Below, one piece after another: positions 30,001 through 39,135 of a stretch of DNA of 64,000 nucleotides. The stretch is taken from assembly GCA_015059805.1 (NCBI GenBank), contig SUZO01000003.1, forward strand, positions 62,001-126,000, given 5' to 3'. The stretch is from Rikenellaceae bacterium (GTDB lineage: Bacteria; Bacteroidota; Bacteroidia; Bacteroidales; Rikenellaceae). The notes under the pieces are model-generated. The model searched no databases, was not told the origin of the DNA, and worked only from the letters and a program-made list of their open reading frames with translations. Numbering within the stretch: the stretch's first letter is position 1; every line of letters starts with the position of its first letter. A program made the translations under genes and the position numbers.

Positions 30001-30194
30001 TCGTAGATACCCCAAGCCACCTTGTCAATCATGCCTGAATCGCCAGCAAGACGAGTACCGAGGTCCTCAAGGCCGATAGAGAAGGTAGTAGTTACCTCCT
30101 GACCCTCAACAACCTCCTGCTCGTCATACTGAGAACAAGCAACTGCGCCGAACATTACGGCTGCAGCCATCAGAAAACGAAAAAATCTTTTCAT
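27048..30194 (-). CDS. Large lipoprotein paralogous to 17072..19585 (fimbrillin-like N-terminus plus beta-helix region)
   Basis: Lipobox MFGAVACSQYDEQ; FTLTRPFAQLNVGQSM, VPLQRNYRTNILGRIIS, NVTVENCTFTATG, LTIENCTFDNIKSWAVM. Confidence 0.82.
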   Translation of the reverse strand: MKRFFRFLMAAAVMFGAVACSQYDEQEVVEGQEVTTTFSIGLEDLGTRLAGDSGMIDKVAWGIYDHQADGKGRFLLAHSSAGQGNAPADFDGEKAEIKVTLFTGKKYDLVFFGYCSANNAYTIDWEKRELNVNYSDLANLEARDAFFHIENEFVAGKNKTFTLTRPFAQLNVGQSMEDYDAMQLTNNYIEKSSVTAKAYTTMNLIDASVSNLVDVELTVNNVLNEDLEVNSVGYKHIAMNYLLVNAKEVVNEVAFKFVENGPTYTEFERTYYNVPLQRNYRTNILGRIISDEFDFEIVIDSRFAEPDKNYVTTIEDLQAVINSAQAGTAEEHKVTKVVLGADMQGEVFVHQKHYTDIIIDGNDQKFKFDGTIKIHTGSSYNSGQLLIRNVAFETDRVLLDSKGNPYFNFVMPNDFGVENGVTRRYSNNVTVENCTFTATGAAQNIAVGVQAKSVNGYLKVVDCTANNLHSLIQAQSCGADVTVKGATINGKNGVAFKQVRNAIVEGCTINTAAYGIRFDGNIDDYSLTVKDNNVTAVQPLIVRKMTGKNNTITLEGTNVLDTTEAFQIVITNGSDDEAYSYPTGTYTLTGHDGFNTYPIDTPEALEAAVKNPALSTVDVQGENITINDGYALEVTRDVVLNMNDVTVNSGSAANYGFIARGDINVVVNDADFDSAGGGVGVVNGAKVNFTGDVYVSTASTSGRYIFYLEGAGSELTINDGNYSWSTSDNQKRAYVYASAGTTVRIKGGNFGKASTRSGYTAGIMGEGTVIITGGTFGFNPSTWVETGYKAVKVDNKWHVVTENTDFVNDSASLVSAIENAADGDIIVLTKDVDYGTVTAGELKNVTINGAEGAVMIFKTDANSKLENVTLNGVNFEYTGATADCGIVLDANAQIDNLVIDGCTVVGTGAKAGRGLSGYNNNATIVIKNTTFKDLGYPIYAWGGYEALTIENCTFDNIKSWAVMPQSGFDGDLTVSGCNFVNCLGGGLVKAGTLTAGHTFTFTDNTITGCTIAGDHNWFQFNVSAGTAVISGNIKDGAAWTPGVADGLK

Positions 30195-30390
30195 AATGTT
30201 TTGTTTGTTAAAGTGTTAGTTAATAAAAATGTTAATATTTATAATTTGTTGATTTTCAACATTATAGCTCTCCACTACATGCGAAATCGTTTTCAATCAT
30301 CACTTTAGAGTGCAATTGACAAACAAAAATAGAAAAAATATTTTTAACAAGCAAATATTTACAACAAAAAATATACCTTATTTAATAAAA

Positions 30391-30413
30391 AAGACGACTC
30401 CGAGTCGGAATCG
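30391..30413 (-). terminator. Terminator hairpin downstream of the ferredoxin gene
   Basis: gacgactccga-g-tcggaatcgtc stem preceded by A-run on the + strand. Confidence 0.6.
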
Positions 30414-30437
30414 TCAATTTTATCCTTTAGGCAGGTA

Positions 30438-30605
30438 CTACTCCAATGAGATAGCCTCTGAAGGACAAACGCCTGCGCATGCACCACACTCGATGCACTT
30501 CTCAGGGTCAATTACATAGATGTCACCTGCCGAAATTGCTTCAACAGGACACTCGTCGATACATGTACCACATGCAACGCAAGAATCTGAAATTTTGTAA
30601 GCCAT
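30438..30605 (-). CDS. 2[4Fe-4S] ferredoxin (55 aa, missed by the ORF length cutoff)
   Basis: Translates to MAYKISDSCVACGTCIDECPVEAISAGDIYVIDPEKCIECGACAGVCPSEAISLE; two CxxCxxCxxxCP motifs. Confidence 0.95.
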   Translation of the reverse strand: MAYKISDSCVACGTCIDECPVEAISAGDIYVIDPEKCIECGACAGVCPSEAISLE

Positions 30606-30730
30606 AAAATTTTTTATTTTTTAATGTCCCGCAAAAGTACAACTTTAATATGAATTATCCAAAAATTTGTATCTTTGTAGGCGTATTTGATACGAAAAAA
30701 GTATCTTTACGGCGGTAAATCGTAGTTATC

Positions 30731-31516
30731 ATGGCAATTAAGTCTCTTTTAACGTTACTCGGTACGGGAACTTCGCAAGGTGTGCCAGTGATTGGTTGCA
30801 ACTGCCCAGTCTGCCGCTCCACTGACCCTAAGGACAGTCGTCTGCGTACGTCGGCAATGGTGGAAACAGCCGGCTGTCGCTTTATTATTGATGCTGGTCC
30901 AGACTTTAGGGTACAGATGTTGCGCGAGGGGGTGAGCCATATAACGGCAATACTGCTCACACACAAGCACAAAGACCACATTGGCGGCATTGACGACGTG
31001 CGCGCACTCAACTTTGTAGATTATCCGCAGATTCATCCTGTAAATATCTACGCCACAGCCTCCACGCTTGACTGTGTGCGCAAGGATTACGACTACGCCT
31101 TTTTTACTGAGCGCTATCGCGGCGTGCCAGAGATAGTACTTCACACTATTGACCCTGAGCAGTCGTTTGTCGTTGGTGGGGTAGAGATTACTCCGATACG
31201 CGGTCGTCACGCCCACTTTGAGGTTACGGGTTACCGCTTTGGTGATGTGGCGTATATGACCGATTTTAAGGAGATTGACGACAGCGAAGTTGCCAAACTT
31301 AACGGGGTTAAGGTGCTTGTGGTTAATGCTTTACGATTTACTCCGCACGACTCGCACTTCTCCGTTTCTGACGCTCTCGCGCTAATAGAAAAGGTGGCTC
31401 CCGAGCGTGCCTACCTTACTCATATGTCGCACGAGATTGGGCTTCATAGCCAGGCGCAGAAGCAGCTGCCAGAGGGTGTCTATTTTGCTTATGACAGATT
31501 AAAAATTGAGATATGA
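30731..31516 (+). CDS. MBL-fold metallohydrolase (PhnP-like)
   Basis: LLTHKHKDHIGGIDDVRALN HxHxDH motif; YLTHMSHEIG; TCTTTG promoter motif at ~30670. Confidence 0.88.
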   Translation: MAIKSLLTLLGTGTSQGVPVIGCNCPVCRSTDPKDSRLRTSAMVETAGCRFIIDAGPDFRVQMLREGVSHITAILLTHKHKDHIGGIDDVRALNFVDYPQIHPVNIYATASTLDCVRKDYDYAFFTERYRGVPEIVLHTIDPEQSFVVGGVEITPIRGRHAHFEVTGYRFGDVAYMTDFKEIDDSEVAKLNGVKVLVVNALRFTPHDSHFSVSDALALIEKVAPERAYLTHMSHEIGLHSQAQKQLPEGVYFAYDRLKIEI

Positions 31517-32331
31517 AAAACGCATTAAAATCAAAGACGGTAGTTATTACCGGTGCTTCGTCAGGCATTGGCGAGGCGATGGCAAAGGTCTATGCCGCCA
31601 TGGGCGCAAAGGTGGTCCTCGGCGCGCGCAGTGAGCAGAAGCTTAAGGCTCTTGCCGATAAGATTATTGCCGATGGTGGTCAGGCTGCCTACTGCGCAAC
31701 AGATGTGACAGTGGCGGAGGATTGTAAACGTCTGATTGATAAGGCTGTAGAGGCTTTTGGTGGAATAGATGTGCTGATTTGCAACGCGGGAATTTCTATG
31801 CGTGCGATTTTTGACGATGTAGAGCTTAGCGTACTGCACCGACTGATGGATGTAAACTTCTGGGGAACAGTCTATTGTGCCAAGTATGCACTGCCATATC
31901 TTCAGGCTTCAAAGGGTTCACTGGTTGGTATCTCCTCCGTGGCGGGACTGCACGGACTACCTGGTAGAACGGGCTACTCGGCATCTAAATATGCGATGAC
32001 GGGTCTGCTTGAGACTATCCGCATCGAGAATATCAAGAAGGGGCTGCACGTGATGGTCGCTTGTCCAGGATTTACAGCCTCAAATGTCCGCTTCTCGGCT
32101 CTCGTTGCAGACGGCTCGCAGCAAGGCTCAACACCGCGCGAGGAGGGTAAGATGATGACTCCGGAGCAGGTGGCTCGCATAGTGGCACGAGGAATTGCCA
32201 AGCGAAAGAGACTCTGCCTTATGGAGGCAGAGGGTCGCGCAACCCATTTTGTTAAGAAATTTGCACCCGCTTTTTTGGACAAGATGTTCTACTGGGTGAT
32301 GTCAAAGGAGCCAGACTCTCCATTTAAGTAA
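31513..32331 (+). CDS. SDR family oxidoreductase
   Basis: VVITGASSGIGEAMAKVYA Rossmann motif; NAGIS; GRTGYSASKYAM YxxxK. Confidence 0.92.
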   Translation: MKNALKSKTVVITGASSGIGEAMAKVYAAMGAKVVLGARSEQKLKALADKIIADGGQAAYCATDVTVAEDCKRLIDKAVEAFGGIDVLICNAGISMRAIFDDVELSVLHRLMDVNFWGTVYCAKYALPYLQASKGSLVGISSVAGLHGLPGRTGYSASKYAMTGLLETIRIENIKKGLHVMVACPGFTASNVRFSALVADGSQQGSTPREEGKMMTPEQVARIVARGIAKRKRLCLMEAEGRATHFVKKFAPAFLDKMFYWVMSKEPDSPFK

Positions 32332-32459
32332 AAAATCTTAAAAAATATTTGCGCTATAACGCTCTGATATATTGTCATTTGCAAAAACGACTAAAAAAAA
32401 GTGCAGAAAAAAACGCAAAAAATTTTGCAGATTAAAAAAAAGAGCGTACTTTTGTGCCT

Positions 32460-32685
<226 letters not shown>

Positions 32686-32691
32686 TTTTCT

Positions 32692-33521
32692 AACGGTTTT
32701 CAAGTACCGCCTGTTGGCGAGATTGATGAAGATTGGGGCTTGACCCCAATCTTCATCTACCTCAGGCTACGCCTTCGGTTGCGGCGGTCACATGTCTGAA
32801 ACCTCTACTTCGTAATAATCTGCTTTGAGTATCAAGGAGTATAGGGATCGGCGACCGTAGGGAGCCAATCCCTCTCCCAACGGTTTTCAAGTACCGCCTG
32901 TGGGCGAGATTGATGAAGATTGAGGCTTGACCCCAATCTTCATCTACCTCAGGCTTTGCCTTCGGTTGCGGCGGTCGTAATTTCTGTAAGCAGTTCCTAC
33001 AGCACCAAAAAAACAAAACATCGTCCAGCAAGCTGTCCGTCTGCTTCGTGGCGGAGAGAGGGGGTTTTCTAACGGTTTTCAAGTACCGCCTGTTGGCGAG
33101 ATTGATGAAGATTGAGGCTTGACCCCAATCTTCATCTACCTCAGGCTTCGCCTTCGGTTGTGGCGGTAACCATCAAATGGGGCTTGCCACGCTCGGTAAA
33201 ATCTTCTCTTGCAAATCAAGGAGTACAGGGATCGGCGACCGTAGGGAGCCAATCCCTCTCCCAACGGTTTTCAAGTACCGCCTGTTGGCGAGATTGATGA
33301 AGATTGGGGCTTGACCCCAATCTTCATCTACCTACGGCTTCGCCTTCGGTTGCGGCGGTCAAATGTCTGAAACCACTACTTCGTAATAATCTGCTTTGAG
33401 CATCAAGGGGTACAGGGATCGGCGACCGTAGGGAGCCAATCCCTCTCTCAACGGTTTTTAAGTACCGCCTGTGGGTGAGATTGATGAAGATTGGGGCTTG
33501 ACCCCAATCTTCATCTACGGT
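32692..33521. repeat. Five-unit array (~187-192 bp period) with conserved stem-loop core and reverse-complement tRNA-Ser anticodon-arm fragment
   Basis: aacggtttt(c/t)aagtaccgcctg begins at 32692, 32879, 33071, 33263, 33450; each unit has gatgaagattg(g/a)ggcttgaccccaatcttcatc. Confidence 0.93.
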
Positions 33522-33550
33522 GAGCATTTGCAAATATTAAATTATTGTGT

Positions 33551-33559
33551 TATATTTGT
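33551..33559 (+). promoter_or_regulatory. Bacteroidetes-type -7 box for 33575..33985
   Basis: tatatttgtg upstream of ATG 33575. Confidence 0.5.
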
Positions 33560-33574
33560 GAAAATCAACAAACA

Positions 33575-33985
33575 ATGGTTATGAAGCGGGAAATTTTAGT
33601 TACAGCAGATAAGCGCGTGAGCGAGCTGATGAAGGAGTTTAATGAGGTGTTTAGTTTTCTAAGGCTGAGGCTCTACACCTCTGAGGCGAGGTTGTACATT
33701 GGCGTTGAGGCGCTGACTCCATATAGAGTGGATATTGATAGCACGATTGGTCAGGTGAGGGTCAAAAAGTGTTGCGATGGGGTAATATCTATTGACGGCA
33801 GTAAGAGCATTGGTGCATTAGAGGCTGAGTTTTACAACATCTTTGGTCTTGTGGCGCAGGTGTGTTACACGACAGCGGCGGGTGAGAATATATACACATA
33901 CCAAAAGGAGCAAGATCAGATGACATTATCTGAGTTTAATGCCCACTGTGAAGCTGAGGGGTGCATTAAGGGAGAGTGGAGGTAG
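33575..33985 (+). CDS. Conserved-looking hypothetical protein
   Basis: Own promoter and terminator; soluble 136 aa ORF from MVMKREILVTADKRVSELMKEFNEVFSFLRLRLY; start moved from 33545 because that position precedes the promoter box. Confidence 0.6.
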   Translation: MVMKREILVTADKRVSELMKEFNEVFSFLRLRLYTSEARLYIGVEALTPYRVDIDSTIGQVRVKKCCDGVISIDGSKSIGALEAEFYNIFGLVAQVCYTTAAGENIYTYQKEQDQMTLSEFNAHCEAEGCIKGEWR

Positions 33986-33999
33986 TTATATGTATAAAA

Positions 34000-34035
34000 A
34001 ATATGGGACAGGCAGTCGTCGGTCCCATATTTCTT
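34000..34035 (+). terminator. Terminator hairpin (likely bidirectional)
   Basis: aatatgggac-aggcagtcgtcg-gtcccatatttcttt between convergent genes. Confidence 0.7.
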
Positions 34036-34048
34036 TGTTGTTAGAGGA

Positions 34049-35767
34049 TTACTTGCGTTGTAGCGCCTCGGAGATGTTAATCATAAAGTCGCCCATACGC
34101 TCAATTTCAGAGATTAGGTCAAGGTAGTAGACACTGCTCTGGTACTCGGTGTTATTCTGTTCAATCTTCAGAATCTCAGCCTCACGGAGGGTGTTGCGCA
34201 TATCGTTAATATCAATCTCGCAATCTACAGCGCAACGAAGGTTGTCGCTGGTATTCTCTGCAGTCTCAAGGTTGTTGATCATAATCTTATATGCCTTATC
34301 AACAAGGCTGAGCATAGTGTCAATCTTCTCAATATGTTGGGCGGTAAAGCTCTTGTTGTGGATATTTCGGCGTGAAATTATGCGACTAATGCTCTCGCCA
34401 GAGTCACCAAGGCTCTCAAGCTCGCCGATAATCTTGTACATAGACTTTACCCTCTGGCGGGTATCCTCGCTGATGCTCTCCTGTGGCAGAGCATTAAGGA
34501 ATGATGCAATTTCGTACTCTATACGGTCGGCAATCTCCTCATACTTAACAAGTTTCTTGCGGTACACCTCAAATTCATCCTCCTTAGTGGCGTGGACAGC
34601 CGAGCGGATATAGTCCAGTCCATTGCGGCAAATCTGCGCAAAGTGGATAATCTCCTTGCGAGCCTCCTCTAAGGCAAGTTCTGCAGTGCCCATAGGACCG
34701 GCGTTGATAAACTTGAGTCGGATAGTCTGCTCCTCATCCTCAGGCTTGCTCTTAATTACCCAAGAGACAAAGCGGACAATAAGAGGGATGAACCATATTA
34801 GGATACATGTGTTAAATGTATTGAACAGGGTGTGCAGCATTGATACGCCATATAGTGCAGCGGTAGATTCTGCAGAACCTGCTACAATAGTGTGTGAGTA
34901 GTCTATAAGTGTTGGGTCTGGATATCCTAACCATGTGATAATAGTGCCTACAAGAGATAGGAATGGGCGGAAGAGGATAAGTGCCCAGATAACACCAAAG
35001 ACGTTGAACACTGTGTGGGCAAGAGCTGCACGGCGAGCGTTAGGGTTGCCAACTGCCGCGGCGATATTTGCGGTAATAGTTGTACCGATATTCTCTCCGA
35101 GCACCATAGCCGCTGCCATACTAAATGGAATCCATCCCATGCTCATCATAATCAGTGTCAGCGCCATCGTTGCACTTGAGGATTGGAGGATTAGTGTCAG
35201 CAAAGTACCAAAGATAAGGAAGATAATCACTGAACCAAAGCCGTAGCCAGTCCACTGCTGTATAAATGAGAGAATCTCGGGCGTCTCACGTAGGTCAGGC
35301 ACAGAGTTTTTCATCAGTGACAGACCGAGGAAGAGTAGCGAGAATCCGATGATGAACTCGCTGATATTTCTATACTTCTCACTCTTTGCGATGCTCATAA
35401 TAAAGCCGATAGCCATCAGTGGCACTGCAAAGATAGAGATGTCAGCCTTAAAACCGAGTAGAGATACTAACCATGCGGTGACTGTAGTACCGATATTGGC
35501 ACCCATAATTACACCAATAGCCTGATTTAGTGTCAGCAGTGAGGCGTTTACAAAGCCAACAACCATGACCGTTGTGGCGCTGGATGACTGGATGATAGAG
35601 GTAATCGTTAGACCCGTCATCACACCCTTAAACGGGCTGGATGTCATTGCTCCAAGAAGGTTGCGCATGCGGTTTCCCGCCGTTTTCTGAAGACCGGAGC
35701 TCATCATGTTCATTCCGTAGAGGAACATGCCCAGCGCTCCAAGTAGGGTTAAAAGTTGTAAAAACAT
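34049..35767 (-). CDS. Na/Pi cotransporter family protein with C-terminal PhoU-like domain
   Basis: LGMFLYGMNMMSSGLQKTAGNRMRNLLG, TSIIQSSSATTVMVVGFVNA, GANIGTTVTAW, second QSSSATMALT repeat. Confidence 0.93.
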   Translation of the reverse strand: MFLQLLTLLGALGMFLYGMNMMSSGLQKTAGNRMRNLLGAMTSSPFKGVMTGLTITSIIQSSSATTVMVVGFVNASLLTLNQAIGVIMGANIGTTVTAWLVSLLGFKADISIFAVPLMAIGFIMSIAKSEKYRNISEFIIGFSLLFLGLSLMKNSVPDLRETPEILSFIQQWTGYGFGSVIIFLIFGTLLTLILQSSSATMALTLIMMSMGWIPFSMAAAMVLGENIGTTITANIAAAVGNPNARRAALAHTVFNVFGVIWALILFRPFLSLVGTIITWLGYPDPTLIDYSHTIVAGSAESTAALYGVSMLHTLFNTFNTCILIWFIPLIVRFVSWVIKSKPEDEEQTIRLKFINAGPMGTAELALEEARKEIIHFAQICRNGLDYIRSAVHATKEDEFEVYRKKLVKYEEIADRIEYEIASFLNALPQESISEDTRQRVKSMYKIIGELESLGDSGESISRIISRRNIHNKSFTAQHIEKIDTMLSLVDKAYKIMINNLETAENTSDNLRCAVDCEIDINDMRNTLREAEILKIEQNNTEYQSSVYYLDLISEIERMGDFMINISEALQRK

Positions 35768-35770
35768 AGT

Positions 35771-36727
35771 TTAGATAGTTTGTGTATATATTAAATATAT
35801 GTTGTATGCTACAAAACTTGTTAGCATAATTGCACCCTCGGTACGAGAAATTTTGTTGTTTAGACTGAACATTAAGAGTAGAACTGCAGCTGCTATCATT
35901 ACAGCATAATCAACAATAGTGATGCCACTGCTAAAGAGCGGAGTAATTTGCGAACTGACACCCAAGATAAAGGCTATGTTGAATATGTTTGAGCCAACAA
36001 CATTTCCAAGAGCCAACTCGGTATTACGTTTTGCCGCTGCAGCAACAGAAGCAGCAAGCTCTGGGAGCGAAGTGCCACATGCAATGAGGGTAATTGAGAT
36101 AAATGCCTCATTTACACCCCATGCAGTTGCGATATTTACGGCACTATCAACAAATAGGTCGCATCCAGTGATAAGAATTGCTAAACCGATAATTGTGCGC
36201 AAGATTGCCTTTGTTAGACTTTGTGGTGCAGGGATTGCTTGAGTTGCGTTAGGTGTAATTTTGCTCTTCTTGCGGTCGCGCAAGAAAGATATATAAATAT
36301 AGGTGGCAAATATCGCTAAGAGTATCAATCCGTCGCCTCTGCCGATAACAACCTCGCTGCCACAGAAGAAGTTGAAGGCAAGCAGTGTCACGAGAATTGA
36401 GATGCCGATGCAGAGCGGAAGCTCAAAACGGTTGTTCTCACTCTTCACAGCTACTGGGTGCAGTAGGGCGGTAACTCCTAAAATTCCTAAGATGTTGAAT
36501 ATGTTTGAGCCGACAACATTGCCTATAGCAACATCAACCTTGCCCTCAATGGCTCCCATGCTGCTGACAATCAGCTCAGGGAAAGATGTTCCTACGCCTA
36601 CAATTATTGCACCAATAACGAAGTCTGAAATCTTAAATCTGCGTGCAATATCAGCCGAACCACTAACTAAATTATCGGCTCCATAGACCACTGCCACAAG
36701 GGCAATGATAAGTATAATATAATCCAT
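35771..36727 (-). CDS. Calcium/sodium antiporter (YrbG/CaxA family)
   Basis: Duplicated GVGTSFPELIVS...GNVVGSNIFNI and ACGTSLPELAAS...GNVVGSNIFNIAF motifs. Confidence 0.95.
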   Translation of the reverse strand: MDYIILIIALVAVVYGADNLVSGSADIARRFKISDFVIGAIIVGVGTSFPELIVSSMGAIEGKVDVAIGNVVGSNIFNILGILGVTALLHPVAVKSENNRFELPLCIGISILVTLLAFNFFCGSEVVIGRGDGLILLAIFATYIYISFLRDRKKSKITPNATQAIPAPQSLTKAILRTIIGLAILITGCDLFVDSAVNIATAWGVNEAFISITLIACGTSLPELAASVAAAAKRNTELALGNVVGSNIFNIAFILGVSSQITPLFSSGITIVDYAVMIAAAVLLLMFSLNNKISRTEGAIMLTSFVAYNIYLIYTQTI

Positions 36728-36785
36728 ACATATTTGAGTTTACATTTTCTTTATATGTTTGATTGACATTGGAATAGCGCAAAGT

Positions 36786-37133
36786 CTATATCCTAATATT
36801 GTGCAATCTGAACACTAAACTCAAAGATGGTTTTATGGTAGGTTTGTGAACAAAAATATTCTTAAATTGAACTGTAGGCACTGCTGGAGCAACTGTTGTG
36901 AAGTGCGCCTTGTGGTGCCTATGTGATGAACAGAGGCGACGTGCAGAGGGGGTGGTTGAGCTCTGCCTGCTTGGGATAATATTTAGTAGCGATGATTGAC
37001 TACTCTCAGAAATTTGAGCCTCAATTTGCTCATCTATAGGGAGATTATCTCCCTGCTGCTCAGAGCTACTGCTCGGCGCAAGGACAACTGATGCGATAAG
37101 TAACAGCCAGAGTATGTTCAGCATGTTTCTCAT
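36786..37133 (-). CDS. Small hypothetical exported protein
   Basis: MRNMLNILWLLLIASVVLAPSSS signal-like N-terminus; low-complexity remainder; start trimmed. Confidence 0.4.
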   Translation of the reverse strand: MRNMLNILWLLLIASVVLAPSSSSEQQGDNLPIDEQIEAQISESSQSSLLNIIPSRQSSTTPSARRLCSSHRHHKAHFTTVAPAVPTVQFKNIFVHKPTIKPSLSLVFRLHNIRI

Positions 37134-37432
37134 TTCACCAGCAAAGATATAAATAAATTGCAAAGGAGTTATCAGCAAACTAAAAATTTAACATTTTATT
37201 AAAGATTTGTTCTATATCTGGCGACATTGTATAAAATAGATTTTAATAACACTATTTACTCTACATATCACCATAAAAAATGATAATAGATGACTAAATA
37301 TCAAAAAAAACTAAATATGATACTGAGAAAATATTTGATATTTCAAAAAATAATATTATCTTTGCATTTGTAAATATGATACGCAAAAAAATAATAGTGT
37401 GATTTACTCGCACATAATATACCCTAATTTTT

Positions 37433-38281
37433 ATGAGACAGTTGTGCCCAAAATCTTGTCCTTCAGCAAAGGAGCCTTTTTCAGGCTTTCGTAAGTATGA
37501 CTATAGAGCTGGTGAGAAGTTTGTGATTGAACCTGGAGAGGTGAATCATATTGTATTTGTAATGTCTGGAACTCTTTGGCTCGACTCTGAGGAGTGTAGC
37601 CATTTTGAGGTTAAGCAGGGTTCACTCTTTTTCTGCTATAATTGTGGACACTACGCCATTGAGGCAAAGGAGGATTTGCAGATGATTGTTGCCTACTTTG
37701 CTCGTCCAGGTGCAGCTTGTGATATTGCTTCGTTGTTGCAGTTTGCAAAGTCTCAGGATGATTTCCAGTATAATTTTGAAGCTGTGCCTATCAATGAGCA
37801 GCTTGGTGAGATGTTGCTTCTGCTCAAGCGATTTATGGACGACGATGTGCCGTGTGCGCACATGCATGAGTCTATGATTGAACTGCTCTTTGTTATTTTC
37901 CGCTTCTATTATGATGTTGAGGTGCTTGCAAATCTATTCTTCAACCTCTTTGACCATGCGGTATCTTTCCGCACAATGGTTGAGGGTAATAGAGTGAAGG
38001 CACGCAATCTTAACCACCTTGCTGAGCTTTGTGGATATGATATTAACACCTTTAATGTTGTCTTCCGTCGCCACTATCCAGGTTATACTCCAGGCGTGTG
38101 GATGCAGATACAGCGTAAGGATGAGATTCTTGCCGACCTGATTGAGAGCGACGCGCCTATATATCATATATCTAAAAAGTATGGATTCTCATCTTCAAGC
38201 CACCTTGGTGAGTATTGCAAAAAGTATTTAGGTGACACACCAACTAAGGTGAGGGCAAAATATCGTAAAAAGAGGTATTAG
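37433..38281 (+). CDS. AraC-family transcriptional regulator
   Basis: Cupin-like N-terminus; C-terminal DAPIYHISKKYGFSSSSHLGEYCKKYLGDTPTKVRAKYRKK HTH. Confidence 0.8.
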   Translation: MRQLCPKSCPSAKEPFSGFRKYDYRAGEKFVIEPGEVNHIVFVMSGTLWLDSEECSHFEVKQGSLFFCYNCGHYAIEAKEDLQMIVAYFARPGAACDIASLLQFAKSQDDFQYNFEAVPINEQLGEMLLLLKRFMDDDVPCAHMHESMIELLFVIFRFYYDVEVLANLFFNLFDHAVSFRTMVEGNRVKARNLNHLAELCGYDINTFNVVFRRHYPGYTPGVWMQIQRKDEILADLIESDAPIYHISKKYGFSSSSHLGEYCKKYLGDTPTKVRAKYRKKRY

Positions 38282-38295
38282 TAAAATCTAATGTT

Positions 38296-38332
38296 AGCAC
38301 CGACAGTCTAAGTTTGTCGGTGCTATTTTTTT
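38296..38332 (+). terminator. Rho-independent terminator
   Basis: agcaccgaca-gtctaagt-ttgtcggtgctattttttt. Confidence 0.85.
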
Positions 38333-38452
38333 GTCTCTTGTTTTGATGAACATGTAGCTGATTTGTCAAGCAATTACGATAGGCGAGAATTTGTGGGATT
38401 GCAAATTTTTACTATCTTTGCAACGACACACGCAAAGTTTATTGCGATTATT

Positions 38453-39112
38453 ATGACTTATTGCGCGGTATTGTTGCTGCTTATTGTGGCATATTTGTTT
38501 GGGTCTATACCGAGTGCTGTCTGGATTGGCAAGCACTATTTTGGTGTGGATATCCGTGAACATGGAAGTAAGAATGCCGGTGCAACTAATATGCTCAGAG
38601 TGTTAGGATTGAGGGCTGCGTTACCAGTCTTTGTGATTGACTATATGAAGGGTTTTGTCGCTGTGACACTTATGGGTGCAATGAGGCTCAACCCTGAGCT
38701 ATCAACTGCGTGGGTTATAAACCTTAAGATATTTGCCGTAGCATTTGCTGTTGTGGGGCATATCTTTCCCATTTTTGCAGGTTTTCGCGGTGGTAAGGGG
38801 GTAAGTACCCTTATTGGTGCAGTGACGGCTATACAGCCAAACCTCGCCTTTATGTGCTTTGCGGTGTGGGTATTAGTGTTCGTTTTTACCCATTATGTGT
38901 CGCTTGCGAGCATTGTTGCGGGGTGTAGTTTCCCGATTTTTGTTGCAATATTTTCCACTACGCTATATAACCGTTATGGGGATTTTTCGTGGATTTTTAT
39001 CATCTTCTCAATTTCCGTTGCTGCGATGTTGGTCTGGACCCATCGGGCAAATATTGGTAGGTTACGACGTGGTGAGGAGAGTAAAACATATATTTGGAAA
39101 AAGAGAAAATAA
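38453..39112 (+). CDS. plsY: Glycerol-3-phosphate acyltransferase PlsY
   Basis: MTYCAVLLLLIVAYLFGSIPSAVWIGKHYFGVDIREHGSKNAGATNMLRVLG; FRGGKGVSTLIG; start trimmed from 38363. Confidence 0.93.
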   Translation: MTYCAVLLLLIVAYLFGSIPSAVWIGKHYFGVDIREHGSKNAGATNMLRVLGLRAALPVFVIDYMKGFVAVTLMGAMRLNPELSTAWVINLKIFAVAFAVVGHIFPIFAGFRGGKGVSTLIGAVTAIQPNLAFMCFAVWVLVFVFTHYVSLASIVAGCSFPIFVAIFSTTLYNRYGDFSWIFIIFSISVAAMLVWTHRANIGRLRRGEESKTYIWKKRK

Positions 39113-39135
39113 CACCTAAAATTATATATTGTACT

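Noticed and set aside
32692-33521. Possible CRISPR array
   Set aside because: Repeat units are ~190 bp with most of the sequence conserved between units; there are no short identical repeats with unique spacers and no cas genes.
32762-33533. Minus-strand ORFs 32762..33082 and 33324..33533 plus 33112..33297 on the plus strand
   Set aside because: Recurring peptide VDEDWGQA.IFINL.HRRYLKTV simply mirrors the DNA repeat; no start context or domain support.
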